Numbered from the stretch's first letter, positions 16,037 to 25,260 are shown. The stretch is DNA of 64,000 nt from Peptococcaceae bacterium CEB3 (GCA_001029295.1 LDXJ01000055.1:1-64000); one strand, 5' to 3'. Made by a program: numbers and translations. The notes: generated by a model not told the origin, from the sequence alone.

Positions 16037-16936
16037 ATGTTTTTGACATTGTACAGTTTACTGGCCATCATCTTATTTCTGGCTTTTTCCGCCTATAAAG
16101 CTGCCGAGTATGCCAAGATGCCGATGCACGGACGGTTGGATTTGTATCCAATACCTAAAGAGGGCGGAAGACTGGAATACGGAGGATCGTATTACGAGGA
16201 ACTGGAGTGGTGGCGCAAGCCAAGGCATGTTTCTCATGGGGCGGAAATCATCGACATGCTGAAAGAGATGCTCTTCATTAAGAAACTGTTTGACAATCAA
16301 CGTCCCCTGTGGTGGCTTTCCTATGCTTTTCATTTGGGGATCTATTGTCTGATGGGTTGGACTGTGCTTTTGACCGTGTTGGCGGTGGCCGGCTTAAACG
16401 GAGTCGCGGTCATGGGTGCCGGGGCGGGCATTATACTGGTCCTCAAGATACTTTTGGGCATCGCCGGGGTGGCCGGCTTCCTTTTAGCGCTTATCGGCTC
16501 CGCAACTCTGCTGATCAGACGGATGGCGGACGGCTCTCTCAGGCGTTACACCACGCCGCAGGAGTATTTCAATTTGCTGCTCATTTTCGTGGTTCTCTGT
16601 ACCGGGATTTACGCCTGGAGCCTGGCTCCTTCTTTCGACCGGCCTCTTCGGGTGATGGAGCAGGCCCTCTCTCTTCAACCTTTAGTTTTGAGTGGGGCGG
16701 GGGTTCTACACGTTGTCCTTTTGGGTATTATGTTTTTCTATATTCCACTGAGCAAGATGAGCCACTATGTCGGCAAGTATTTTAGTTTCCATAAGGTACT
16801 CTGGGATAACAGCCCGAACACGCCCGGCAGTGCCATAGGTAAAGAAGTGGAGAAAGCCGCGGGCTACCGGCCGCACACTTCGTGGTCCGCTCCGCATATC
16901 AAGGGGAACGGTGCCACTCCGGGCAAAACTAACTGA
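16037..16936 (+). CDS. NarI/DsrM/TmcC-like haem b membrane subunit
   Basis: 299 residues with five or six hydrophobic helices (residues 1-20, 95-125, 130-165, 183-203, 222-250). His in AFHLGIY, VLHVVLLG and SHYVGKYFSFH are placed like the haem b ligands of nitrate-reductase-gamma family proteins. Such subunits pass electrons between menaquinone and a partner iron-sulfur protein; the partner here is the HdrD-like gene 18 bases downstream. GGGAGGAAGGG lies upstream of the ATG. The closest named systems are DsrMK and TmcBC of sulfate reducers; no DsrJOP or cytochrome c gene is seen here, so the electron partner is unknown. Confidence 0.82.
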   Translation: MFLTLYSLLAIILFLAFSAYKAAEYAKMPMHGRLDLYPIPKEGGRLEYGGSYYEELEWWRKPRHVSHGAEIIDMLKEMLFIKKLFDNQRPLWWLSYAFHLGIYCLMGWTVLLTVLAVAGLNGVAVMGAGAGIILVLKILLGIAGVAGFLLALIGSATLLIRRMADGSLRRYTTPQEYFNLLLIFVVLCTGIYAWSLAPSFDRPLRVMEQALSLQPLVLSGAGVLHVVLLGIMFFYIPLSKMSHYVGKYFSFHKVLWDNSPNTPGSAIGKEVEKAAGYRPHTSWSAPHIKGNGATPGKTN

Positions 16937-16954
16937 GGCTAAAGGAGTGTTCCT

Positions 16955-18562
16955 ATGGAAAACGTTAATGATTTAAAGCCTTCGGATCTGGGGCGACCCG
17001 ACGGGCAATTGACGAAGCTGGATAAATTGATGGATCTGCCCGCCCCTTATGACAAGCCCGGCATGGAACCGGATTTTAAAGAGATCAAACCGGCGTGGCA
17101 AGAAAAGTATTGTACGACTCTGGACGGTTTTGTCGGTGTGGACACTTTGCAGCGACCCAAGACCAAAGAGGAAGAAGACGAGTTCGTGCGCAAGTTCCTC
17201 AGCGGCTTGGAGAAGATCTTCACGGATGCGAATAACAGTTCTTTGCAGCCTTTGAGTCTGACCTTTGAGTATTGCGCCAAGTGTAACACCTGTTCGGAAG
17301 CCTGCCATATTTATGAGGCGTCCGGGCACAATGAACTTTATCGTCCGATTTTTCGCTCCGAGGTCTTGCGCAAGATTTACAAGAAGTACTTTACCAAGAG
17401 CGGTAAATTGCTGGGCGGATTTGTGGGTGCGGACATTGATGTCAACTGGGAGACGATTGCCCGCTTAGGCGAATTGGCCTACCGTTGCAATCTCTGCCGC
17501 CGTTGTGCTCAGACCTGTCCTTTGGGACTGGACAATTCCATCATGGCGCGGGAAATCCGCAAGATCTTCAGTCAGGAGATGGGAATCGCGCCCACCCCTT
17601 TGCACAATAAAGGAAGCGTCCTGCAGCTTAAGACCGGATCCTCGACCGGGATCAACAAGGCCGCTTTTCTCGACAACATTGAATTTATGGAAGAGGATAT
17701 CGAAGAGCGCACAGGGCTCAAGATTAAAGTTCCCGTGGATAAAAAGGGCGCCGATATTCTCCTCATTCACAATGCGGGTGAGTTTGTCTCCTGGCCGGAG
17801 AACCCGGCGGCTTTCGCCATTCTCTTTGAGCGGGCCGGCCTGAACTGGACCCTCAGCAGTTCGCTCATAGGTTATGACAGTGTGAACTATGGTATCTGGT
17901 ATGATGACACGCAGGCCAAGAAAATCGTACAGGAACAGCAGAAAGCGGCCCAAGAGTTGGGCGTCACGCGCATCGTCATCGGGGAGTGCGGGCACGCTCA
18001 TAAAGCGGCGGCTCTGGTCGGTGACCGTATAGTTTACGGAGAGGATAAAGTTCCGGTGGAAAGCTTCCTGCCCTTACTCTGGGATGCGGTGCAAAAGGGA
18101 GCCTTTAAGTTTGACCCCAGTCGGAACGATTTCCCGGTTACTTTGCATGACCCTTGCAATGTGGTCAGGGGTATGGGGATCGTTGAACCCCAGAGAAATA
18201 TTCTCAAGATCATTGCCCCCAAATTCCGCGAGATGACCCCCCATGGGGTTTACAATTACTGTTGCGGGGGTGGCAGCGGTTTTGCCATCATGAATTCGCT
18301 CAATTTCCCTGATTTTCGTAACAAGGTGAGCAGCCGGATGAAGTTCAAGCAAATTTTGGACGCTTTCGCCGACACGGCCGCCGACCCGACCATCCTGAAA
18401 TATGTCTGCGCTCCCTGTTCTAATTGCAAAGGAGCGATTCGGGACATTTTCGAGCACTATGAAGCTACGACCAAGTTCAACATTCATTACGGCGGCTTGG
18501 TGGATTTGATGGTCAACGCTCTGGCTGACCTGCCTCGGCCATTCCTGACCTTCGACGAATAA
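16955..18562 (+). CDS. HdrD/DsrK/TmcB-like iron-sulfur oxidoreductase
   Basis: 535 residues. Two [4Fe-4S] ferredoxin motifs: Cys107, 110, 113, 117 (CAKCNTCSEAC) and Cys178, 181, 184, 188 (CNLCRRCAQTCP). Two CCG-type elements follow: CGHAH and DPCNVVRG before Cys436-Cys437 (YCCGGGSGF), and CAPCSNC at 485-491, which in HdrB/HdrD hold the non-cubane cluster where disulfides are split. The middle (GEFVSWPENPAAFAILFERAG) resembles TmcB-type proteins. With the upstream haem b subunit it forms a two-gene membrane complex, probably linking the menaquinone pool to a thiol/disulfide or soluble carrier. A strong terminator follows. Confidence 0.88.
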   Translation: MENVNDLKPSDLGRPDGQLTKLDKLMDLPAPYDKPGMEPDFKEIKPAWQEKYCTTLDGFVGVDTLQRPKTKEEEDEFVRKFLSGLEKIFTDANNSSLQPLSLTFEYCAKCNTCSEACHIYEASGHNELYRPIFRSEVLRKIYKKYFTKSGKLLGGFVGADIDVNWETIARLGELAYRCNLCRRCAQTCPLGLDNSIMAREIRKIFSQEMGIAPTPLHNKGSVLQLKTGSSTGINKAAFLDNIEFMEEDIEERTGLKIKVPVDKKGADILLIHNAGEFVSWPENPAAFAILFERAGLNWTLSSSLIGYDSVNYGIWYDDTQAKKIVQEQQKAAQELGVTRIVIGECGHAHKAAALVGDRIVYGEDKVPVESFLPLLWDAVQKGAFKFDPSRNDFPVTLHDPCNVVRGMGIVEPQRNILKIIAPKFREMTPHGVYNYCCGGGSGFAIMNSLNFPDFRNKVSSRMKFKQILDAFADTAADPTILKYVCAPCSNCKGAIRDIFEHYEATTKFNIHYGGLVDLMVNALADLPRPFLTFDE

Positions 18563-18593
18563 CCGGCTGTTGCGATCAGACGCGCTTGCTGAA

Positions 18594-18624
18594 AAACCCC
18601 GGATCATAAGGTGATCCGGGGTTT
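18594..18624 (+). terminator. Intrinsic terminator of the HdrD-like operon
   Basis: A perfect 13-bp stem (AAACCCCGGATCA / TGATCCGGGGTTT) with a 5-base loop, 32 bases after the stop. Confidence 0.8.
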
Positions 18625-18800
18625 GTATTATGGAGGGCATCCCGTCGGGCAGTGGCCTTATCCGGGTTTCCTCGGCCCTCCATTGCAGGATATTATGAGC
18701 CGAATGTAGAATGATAATGAATATAGATAATAACAGTATGGTATGTCGGCCGCGGGGCGGGCTAAGTTGCGCCGAACGAAAGGAGGAAGGGCGGTGTCCT

Positions 18801-20141
18801 GTGTCGGTCCGGATAAGGCACGGGGTCGCCCGCGAATTGATGAACCCTATTGCTGAGGAATTAAACGAAAAAATACGCCGGGGAAATCCGTACGCCTACG
18901 AGCTGCTCTCCGGGCTGGGGCGGGAACTTTATTTTCCCAAGGGTATCTTGACCCAGTCGGCCGAAGCAAAAGAACAGGCACACCGTTTTGACGCCACGAT
19001 TGGAATCGCGACCGAGGACGGTCAGCCCCTCTATTTGCCCTCCATTCAACAGACTTTGTCTGCTTACGAACCGAGCGAACTCTACCCTTATGCTCCGGCA
19101 GCGGGTAAACCGGAACTCAGACAGGCTTGGCGGGATAAAATGCTGGCGGAAAACCCGTCTTTACGGGATAAGTCGTTCAGCCAGCCGGTCGTGACCAATG
19201 CCTTGACCCACGGCTTGAGTATCGTCGCCGACATGTTTGCCGAGGCCGGGGATGTCGTGATTTTGCCGGATAAGTTGTGGGGGAACTACAACTTGATATT
19301 CTCCGTGCGCCGCGGGGCCGAGGTGGAGAGGTTTCCGTTCTTTTCCACTGAGGGCTTGTTTAACGTCCGGGGGCTGAGAGAAACTCTCCTTAAGCAAAAA
19401 GCGCGCAAGAAAGCGATTCTGGTTCTCAACTTTCCCAACAATCCAACCGGGTATACCCCGGGCGAGCGGGAGGCCTCGGGCATTGTCGAGGCCGTGCGGG
19501 AAGCCGCTGGAGCAGGGATCAATCTGGTCGTGGTCACGGATGACGCTTATTTTGGTTTGTTCTATGAAGACTCGCTCAAGGAATCCCTCTTCGGACGTAT
19601 GGCCCAGATTCACCCTCGGGTTTTGGCTGTCAAAGTGGACGGTGCCACCAAGGAGGAGTATGTTTGGGGTTTCCGGGTTGGCTTTTTGACATTCTCCGCC
19701 GGGCATCCGGAAGTTCATCGGGCTTTGGAAAATAAAGTCATGGGGTGTATACGGGGTACGGTTTCCAGCGTGACTCGTCCTTCCCAATCCTTTGTTTTGC
19801 GCGCCCTTAAGTCGAATACCTTTAGAGAAGAGAAGGAGGAAAAGTACCTCCTCTTGAAAGAAAGGGCCTTGGAAGTAAAGAGGATCTTGGCTGCGGATAA
19901 ATTTGCCCGGGCTTGGGAACCCTACCCTTTTAATTCGGGCTATTTCATGTGCCTGAGGCTCAAGAGCGTCAAGGCTGAAGCCTTGCGGCTCCATCTTCTG
20001 CGGCGATATGGAGTGGGAGTGATTTCTCTGGGGGATTCTGACTTGCGCATCGCCTTCTCTTCTGTCGCCAAGGAGGATCTGGCGGAGTTATTTGAACTCA
20101 TCTATCAGGGTGTGAAGGACTTGGCACACCCGGAGGATTAG
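18801..20141 (+). CDS. Class I/II PLP-dependent aminotransferase
   Basis: About 446 residues, fold-type I. Visible marks: YPYAPAAGKPELRQAWRDKM near the N-terminus, the LNFPNNPTGY loop, a VTDDAYFGLFYEDS strand that carries the Asp/Tyr contacting PLP, and the probable Schiff-base Lys284 in VDGATKEEYVWGFRVGF. The unusual ATKEEY context and the length set it apart from aspartate aminotransferase; a substrate cannot be assigned. Start uncertain: an ATG at 18711 is in frame but has no ribosome site, while GTG at 18801 has AGGAGGAAGG upstream. It is monocistronic as far as can be seen. Confidence 0.85.
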   Translation: MSVRIRHGVARELMNPIAEELNEKIRRGNPYAYELLSGLGRELYFPKGILTQSAEAKEQAHRFDATIGIATEDGQPLYLPSIQQTLSAYEPSELYPYAPAAGKPELRQAWRDKMLAENPSLRDKSFSQPVVTNALTHGLSIVADMFAEAGDVVILPDKLWGNYNLIFSVRRGAEVERFPFFSTEGLFNVRGLRETLLKQKARKKAILVLNFPNNPTGYTPGEREASGIVEAVREAAGAGINLVVVTDDAYFGLFYEDSLKESLFGRMAQIHPRVLAVKVDGATKEEYVWGFRVGFLTFSAGHPEVHRALENKVMGCIRGTVSSVTRPSQSFVLRALKSNTFREEKEEKYLLLKERALEVKRILAADKFARAWEPYPFNSGYFMCLRLKSVKAEALRLHLLRRYGVGVISLGDSDLRIAFSSVAKEDLAELFELIYQGVKDLAHPED

Positions 20142-20391
20142 AACACCCGAAGGATGCGAACACTCGGTCCGTCCATGAGCCGGTTGCGCGCGAGGTCTCG
20201 GTGAGCCTTCGGCGAGACGCTCAGGAGTGCGGAGGGGCGCGGGGGACCACTTGGCGATAGACCGGGAGTGCGAAGGGGCTCGAAGGCTGATTGTTGATAG
20301 ACTAGGAAGGCGAAAGGGCTTGGGCGGCAGACGGGTAGAGGCAACCCGGAGGGAGGGAGTCTAGGCAGCCTGGAGGAAGGATCGGTTTCAG

Positions 20392-21279
20392 ATGATTATA
20401 TCCGCCAGCCGGCGCACGGATTTGCCGGCGTTTTTCAGTCCCTGGTTTATGGGTCGGCTGCGGGCAGGGTACTGCACGGTTACCAACCCTTTTAACAGCA
20501 AGCAAGTGAGCCGGGTTTCCTTGCTCCCCGAGGATGTGGATGTCATTGTTTTTTGGACCAGGGATTCGCGCCCTCTCCTGCCCCATTTGCCGGAAATTGA
20601 GCGGCGAGGTTTCAGGTACTACTTTCAGTTTACCATTACCGGCTATGAACACGTCTTTGAACCTCTGGCGCCTGCGCCGGAGGTTGCCATTGCTTCTTTT
20701 CATAAGCTGGCCCGAATTGTGGGTCCGGAGAAAGTTATTTGGCGTTACGACCCGATCGTACTCAGCAATGTGACAGATGCCGCCTATCACTTGCGGAATT
20801 TTGCCCGCCTGACCGAACAACTCGCTCCCGCGACCGAAAGAGTTGTGCTAAGCATGGTCGATGATTACCGCCAAACGCTCTCCCGCTTTAAAGAATTGGC
20901 CCGAAGAGGGATCGAGGTGCGCACCCGGGTTCCGGCCGAAGAACTGGGGACTTTGCTGGGACAATTGGCGAAGATTGCCGGCGAAGCGGGTTTGGAGGTG
21001 ACGAGCTGCGGTGAGGGGAGTGCTTGGCTGGCTTATGGGGTGCGCCCGGGTGCCTGCATTGACGGGGAGTATATACGCCGGGTTTTCGGGGTCAACCTGT
21101 CTTTGAGCAAAGATAAAGGGCAGCGCCCGGGGTGTGCCTGCGTGCGGAGCAAAGACATCGGGGCTTACGGGACCTGCCGTCACGGTTGCCTCTATTGTTA
21201 CGCGGGCTCGCTCGCCGATGGCTGGCGCAACCTCGCCCGACATCGCCGGGAGGCACATGGGCTCTTACTGCCAAGGTGA
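20392..21279 (+). CDS. DUF1848 family protein with Cys-rich C-terminus
   Basis: 295 residues. The N-terminus IISASRRTDLPAFFSPWFMGRLRAGY is the signature of DUF1848. The C-terminal CACVRSKDIGAYGTCRHGCLYCYA carries cysteines spaced like an iron-sulfur or radical-SAM-like site, though the cluster type is not established. Family function is unknown; the name splB-like has been used loosely for relatives. GGAGGAAGG precedes the ATG. It converges with metA, separated by 87 bases. Confidence 0.85.
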   Translation: MIISASRRTDLPAFFSPWFMGRLRAGYCTVTNPFNSKQVSRVSLLPEDVDVIVFWTRDSRPLLPHLPEIERRGFRYYFQFTITGYEHVFEPLAPAPEVAIASFHKLARIVGPEKVIWRYDPIVLSNVTDAAYHLRNFARLTEQLAPATERVVLSMVDDYRQTLSRFKELARRGIEVRTRVPAEELGTLLGQLAKIAGEAGLEVTSCGEGSAWLAYGVRPGACIDGEYIRRVFGVNLSLSKDKGQRPGCACVRSKDIGAYGTCRHGCLYCYAGSLADGWRNLARHRREAHGLLLPR

Positions 21280-21366
21280 TAGCATCCCATGCGATAGCCT
21301 GTAGAAGTCCTGCCAGAAGAGTCATTTGTCGTCCGGACAGCCGGAATATTTCACTAGACTCTTTCG

Positions 21367-22293
21367 CTATTTGGACGTATCCAGGTCGTACGGAGTGACC
21401 TGATAAACGTAATAATTGAGCCAGTTCGAATAAAGAAGGTTGGCGTGGGAGCGCCAGGTCTGCAGGGGCTGACGGTCGGGATTATCTTGAGGGAAGTAGT
21501 TTCGGGGCGGCGCTTGCTCCAGACCTCTGGCGCGGTCACGCTCATACTCGGCTTTAAGGGTGCCGCGGTCATATTCGGAGTGTCCTGTGACGTAGATTTG
21601 CCTGCCATCCCTCGAAGAGACGATGTAAACACCGGCTTCTTCGGATTCGGCCAAGATTTCCAGATCCGGGACCCGCTCGATGTCTGCCCTGCGCACTTCC
21701 GTGTGGCGGGAATGCGGTACGTAAAAAAGGTCGTCAAACCCGCGCAAGAGCGTCATGCCGTTGAGGCCGGACTTATTGGCCCGGTGCGGAAAGACGCCGA
21801 ATATTTTGCGCTCCAGGGAATACTTCGGAATGCCGTAATGGTGATAGAGACCGGCTTGTGCTCCCCAGCAGATGTGAAAGGTCGAGGTGACGTGGCTGAC
21901 GGTCCAGTCCAGGATGCCCTGCAGTTCCCGCCAATAGTTAACCTCCTCAAACGGCAGGTGTTCGATGGGGGCGCCGGTAATGATCATACCGTCAAAACGG
22001 CGGCTGTGGATCTCGGCAAAAGTCTTGTAGAAGGCGTTAAGGTGCTCCTGAGAAGTGTGTTGGGATTCGTGAGTTATCGGGTGCAATAGGGTGATCTCCA
22101 CCTGTAGGGGAGTGTTGCCGAGGAGACGGAGCAGGTGGGTCTCCGTGGCTTCCTTGGTCGGCATTAGGTTCAATATGACGATGCGTAAGGGCCGGATATC
22201 CTGATGAAAGGCTCGGCTCTCGCCCATGACAAAGATGTTTTCCTTCTGCAAGATTTCCATGGCAGGCAAATGATCCGGTACGGTGATTGGCAT
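21367..22293 (-). CDS. metA: Homoserine O-acetyltransferase, MetA family
   Basis: 308 residues; first committed step of methionine synthesis. The catalytic Cys142 (HICWGAQAG) and the His-x-Glu pair in GHSEYD are present. The acyl-donor position, residue 111, is Glu (GAPIEHL). Published work on this family (Glu111 versus Gly111) links Glu to acetyl-CoA and Gly to succinyl-CoA, so this enzyme should be an acetyltransferase although MetA proteins are often named succinyltransferases. It is controlled by the SAM-I riboswitch and terminator in its roughly 420-base leader. No other met gene is adjacent. Confidence 0.95.
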   Translation of the reverse strand: MPITVPDHLPAMEILQKENIFVMGESRAFHQDIRPLRIVILNLMPTKEATETHLLRLLGNTPLQVEITLLHPITHESQHTSQEHLNAFYKTFAEIHSRRFDGMIITGAPIEHLPFEEVNYWRELQGILDWTVSHVTSTFHICWGAQAGLYHHYGIPKYSLERKIFGVFPHRANKSGLNGMTLLRGFDDLFYVPHSRHTEVRRADIERVPDLEILAESEEAGVYIVSSRDGRQIYVTGHSEYDRGTLKAEYERDRARGLEQAPPRNYFPQDNPDRQPLQTWRSHANLLYSNWLNYYVYQVTPYDLDTSK

Positions 22294-22391
22294 GTCTTTT
22301 ACCCCCGCTCTACTCTATTTTTTCAATACTCCTTGTACTTCCGCGGTCCCGGTCTCCACTATTCTTCATGTACTTTTGAATATATGCGATT

Positions 22392-22433
22392 AAAAAAGGA
22401 CAAAGAAAATCTCTTCGAGAGAAGAGATTTTCT
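22392..22433 (-). terminator. Regulated terminator of the metA riboswitch
   Basis: On the minus strand a perfect 13-bp stem (AGAAAATCTCTTC / GAAGAGATTTTCT, TCTC loop) followed by a T-rich run ending in six T (22392-22397). It is the off-state hairpin of the SAM-I riboswitch immediately upstream. Confidence 0.9.
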
Positions 22434-22452
22434 GCAGGCATAACGAGTACGC

Positions 22453-22560
22453 CTCTCTCATCTCTCAAGGACCGTGCCTTGCAGGAATTGGCACCTCTGC
22501 AGCAAATCTGCCGGTTGCCGGGCTTCATCGGGCCAGTCCCTCAGCCGCTCTTGATGAGGA
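22453..22560 (-). ncRNA. SAM-I (S-box) riboswitch, metA leader
   Basis: Reading the minus strand: P1 strand CTCATC, AAGAGCGGCTGAGGGA, CTGGCCCGATGAAGCCCGG, CAACCGG, GGTGCCAATTCC, a P4 arm, and the closing GATGAGAG. These are the conserved S-box blocks in order. With SAM bound, the anti-antiterminator P1 forms and the hairpin at 22404-22433 stops transcription before metA. Confidence 0.95.
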
Positions 22561-22627
22561 TCTATTTAACTGAACTAGCTGGACTTAATCTACCTTAACT
22601 TATCTAACCCAATCTAATCTGACCCAA

Positions 22628-22657
22628 CCTAACCTAACCTAACCTAACCTAACCTAA
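22628..22657. repeat. Pentanucleotide repeat (CCTAA)6
   Basis: Six perfect CCTAA units, flanked on the left (22570-22627) by a decayed array of the same theme (CTTAA, TCTAA, CCCAA). On the transcribed minus strand it reads TTAGG and lies between the metA promoter and the riboswitch. Confidence 0.9.
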
Positions 22658-22720
22658 CCCTTAGCCATCCCCTTTTATAGAACACTTGACAGAGATATTC
22701 AGTGTATGTGTAACAGGAAT

Positions 22721-22749
22721 AGTATAGTTGGAGAAGACTTTCTTGTCAA
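22721..22749 (-). promoter_or_regulatory. Promoter of the metA leader
   Basis: Minus strand TTGACA (22744-22749), 17 bases, TATACT (22721-22726). It places the RNA start near 22714, upstream of the TTAGG repeats and the SAM-I riboswitch. Confidence 0.75.
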
Positions 22750-22878
22750 GGCCCGGGGCGGCGCTCAGGGAGGCCCGGTCCACAGATAAAGAAGAGTGGA
22801 AACAGTCTAAATATTAGCAGGAATTTGCCGGTGGTCGGCGAATTAAAATACTGAATCGGCAGATACAAAACCGGTCAA

Positions 22879-23250
22879 CTACCCCCACTTAACGCATTAA
22901 TCGGCGTTTGAAGTGGGGGCTTGGGGAAACGTGTAAGCCAGGCTTATACGCCCTCAAGCCCGGTTGATTAGCCTCAGTGGTCGGGATGTTTACCGAAAGG
23001 GGACAGCGAACCATTACGTTAAGCCGGAATAGATAGGCACCCTGGGATCCTCCACACGTCCCAGGCTCTGCGGTGAGTGTTTAAACATCTCTGATGGGTA
23101 GGAGAAGTGATGCTCACACACAAACCCGGCATTAACATTGGCAATGTGGACCCACGAGTTTTGGCAGTTCTCGGCTTAATGCACTAAAAACTGCTCCCTA
23201 TTTTGGGGTAGCAACCCGCATTCATCTCCGACTTTAGAAGTCGGAGCCTT
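22879..23250 (+). ncRNA. Large structured gene-free segment; candidate transposon-associated (omega/HEARO-like) RNA
   Basis: No ORF, but dense pairing: CCCCCACTT with AAGTGGGGG (one arm carrying ACGC/GCGT); GGGCTTG with CAAGCCC enclosing GTGTAAGCC / GGCTTATAC; a long-range GGGATGTTTA with TAAACATCTC; CCTGGGA / TCCCAGG; and a terminal CTCCGACTT-TAG-AAGTCGGAG hairpin (23226-23246). End hairpins of this sort resemble IS200/IS605-group element ends and their guide RNAs, but no TnpB or IscB frame is present. Strand is not certain; plus is assumed from the multi-stem layout. It could also be a solitary decayed element. Confidence 0.45.
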
Positions 23251-23327
23251 CTGCGGAGTGCTGGTAAATACAAAATAGGAAACCACTGTTTAAGACCGGG
23301 AAGCGGAAAGTAAAGGAGGAATGTCCG

Positions 23328-24986
23328 GTGGCGGAGGATTCGCAGTCTGGCCCGAGCTATGAAGAGGTGCACCGGGATTTCAAATGGGAAGTGGGTGAAT
23401 ATTTCAATTTCGCCCGTGATGTCATAGACCACTGGGCTGAAACGCCGGAGAAACTGGCACTTTGGTGGGTCGACGATGCCGGACGGGAAGTGAAAAAGAC
23501 TTTCCGGGAGATTAGCGAGAATTCCAAGCGCTTTGCCAAGTCGATGCAGGCTTTGGGTATCCGGCGGGGAGACGTTATTATGGTAATCTTGCCCCGCTAT
23601 GCGGAGTGGTGGGAGATTTTCATCGGTGCCCTGCGCCTGGGCGCCGTGATTGCTCCGGGTACCACCCAGCTGACGGCGAAGGATATCCAATACCGGGTGC
23701 AGGCGGCTCAGGCCGCAGCTTTCATTAGCGACGAAGAGACAGCGCCTAAGCTGGAAGAAGTTTTGGCCGCCTGTCCCTCGCTGCGGGTGAAAATGATCGC
23801 GGCTGCCCGGCGCGAGGGCTGGGTAAACTACGATGAGGCTTTGAGTGGGGTTTCTTCCGAGTTTGAAACGGCAAATACCCGGAGCGACGAAAACGCCCTC
23901 ATGTATTTCACGTCGGGGACGGTCGGCTATCCGAAGATGACGGTTCACACCCACGCGTCGTATCCTTATGGCCATATGGTGACCGGAAAATACTGGCTTG
24001 ATCTGGGACCGGATGATTTGCACTGGAACTTGAGTGATACCGGCTGGGCCAAAGCTGCCTGGAGCAGCATTTTTGGCCCTTGGAACATGGGGGCGGCCAT
24101 CTTTGTTCACCATTCGAACCGTTTTGACCCCAAAAAGACCTTGGAACTTTTGCAACAGTACCCCATTACAACCCTTTGCGGAGCCCCGACCAACTACCGC
24201 ATGCTGGTTCTGGAAGATCTAAAGCAGTACAAATTCCCCACGCTTCGTCACTGTGTCGGAGCCGGTGAGCCGCTGAATCCCGAAGTGATCAAGGTTTGGC
24301 AGGAGGCGACTGGTCTGGTCATTCGTGATGGTTACGGGCAAACGGAAACCGTGCTGGTTCTGGGTAATTTCCCCTATTTCGAGCCCCGTTTCGGTTCCAT
24401 GGGCAAGCCGACGCCCGGATTTGATGTGCAGGTTGTTGACCGGGAAGGGAATATAGCTCCGGCGGATGAAGAGGGTGACGTGGCTATTCGGGTGGAGCCC
24501 GTTCGGCCGGTTGGCCTTTTCAAAGAGTATTACGGGGATCCGGAGCGGACCGCTTCCACCTACCGCGGCGACTGGTACCCAACTGGGGACCGGGCTTACC
24601 GTGATCGGGACGGATACTTCTGGTTTGTCGGGCGCTCCGACGACGTCATTCTGACCTCCGGTTATCGGATCGGTCCGTTTGAGGTGGAAAGTGCCATTTT
24701 GGAGCACCCCGCCGTTGCCGAATCGGCGGTTGTCTCCAGCCCGGACGACCTTCGGGGCGAGGTCGTGAAAGCTTTTGTCATTCTGGCTCCCGGGTATGAG
24801 GCCAGTGATGAGTTGAAAAAAGAACTTCAGGAACACGTCAAGCGTGTCACCGCACCGTACAAGTATCCGCGCAAGATCGAGTTTGTGACCGCTCTGCCCA
24901 AGACGGTCAGCGGCAAAATCCGCAGGGTGGAGCTGAGGAGACGAGAATGGGAAGGGTATAAGCGCCCCGCGTCCTCATCTCAGTGA
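23328..24986 (+). CDS. AMP-forming acyl-CoA synthetase (acetate/medium-chain type)
   Basis: 552 residues of the ANL superfamily; activates a carboxylic acid with ATP and CoA via an acyl-adenylate. Core motifs: YFTSGTVGYPKM (P-loop, A3), YGQTET (A5), TGDRAYRDRDGYFWFVGRSDD (A7-A8 hinge), and the catalytic Lys in KTVSGKIRR (A10). Overall pattern (HTHASYPYGHMVTGKYWLDL, DTGWAKAAWSSIFGPW) is that of the acetyl/medium-chain AcsM/MbcS group rather than long-chain FadD, so short or branched acids are likely substrates. GTG start with AAAGGAGGA 7 bases upstream. Single gene with a terminator. Confidence 0.9.
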   Translation: MAEDSQSGPSYEEVHRDFKWEVGEYFNFARDVIDHWAETPEKLALWWVDDAGREVKKTFREISENSKRFAKSMQALGIRRGDVIMVILPRYAEWWEIFIGALRLGAVIAPGTTQLTAKDIQYRVQAAQAAAFISDEETAPKLEEVLAACPSLRVKMIAAARREGWVNYDEALSGVSSEFETANTRSDENALMYFTSGTVGYPKMTVHTHASYPYGHMVTGKYWLDLGPDDLHWNLSDTGWAKAAWSSIFGPWNMGAAIFVHHSNRFDPKKTLELLQQYPITTLCGAPTNYRMLVLEDLKQYKFPTLRHCVGAGEPLNPEVIKVWQEATGLVIRDGYGQTETVLVLGNFPYFEPRFGSMGKPTPGFDVQVVDREGNIAPADEEGDVAIRVEPVRPVGLFKEYYGDPERTASTYRGDWYPTGDRAYRDRDGYFWFVGRSDDVILTSGYRIGPFEVESAILEHPAVAESAVVSSPDDLRGEVVKAFVILAPGYEASDELKKELQEHVKRVTAPYKYPRKIEFVTALPKTVSGKIRRVELRRREWEGYKRPASSSQ

Positions 24987-25012
24987 AAAGGAACATGTCA
25001 GTTCCTAGTGAG

Positions 25013-25260
25013 TACTGGAACTCGAGAATCCTCGCGTTTCAATGCGGGGATGAAGTCAAAGAGCACAACTTCAGAAACATGATTTTTGAAATACGACTCT
25101 TGAAACACGATTTCAAAACACAGGAGGACTGCTTATGAGGGGCAGTCCTCTTTACTTATATCCCGAACTTCATCCAGCCATGAGACCCCCACTTCTACAA
25201 GCGGGAGTGGTTCCCAGTTCACTCAGAGTCTCCGTACTGGTTCTGCAAAGTCGAGCAGAG
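25013..25260. repeat. Probable decayed IS200/IS605-type element end
   Basis: Gene-free. Contains a hairpin ATCCTCGC-GTTTCAAT-GCGGGGAT followed by GAAGTCAAA, which looks like a right-end hairpin of TnpB-carrying elements. On the minus strand, around 25181-25215, ACCACTCCCGCTTGTAGAAG and the following GTGGGGGTCTCATG match the plus strand near 42747-42783 at most positions. No transposase frame remains. Confidence 0.4.
25124..25150 (+). terminator. Hairpin terminator after the acyl-CoA synthetase gene
   Basis: Nine-bp stem GAGGACTGC / GCAGTCCTC, followed by TTTACTTAT. Confidence 0.7.
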
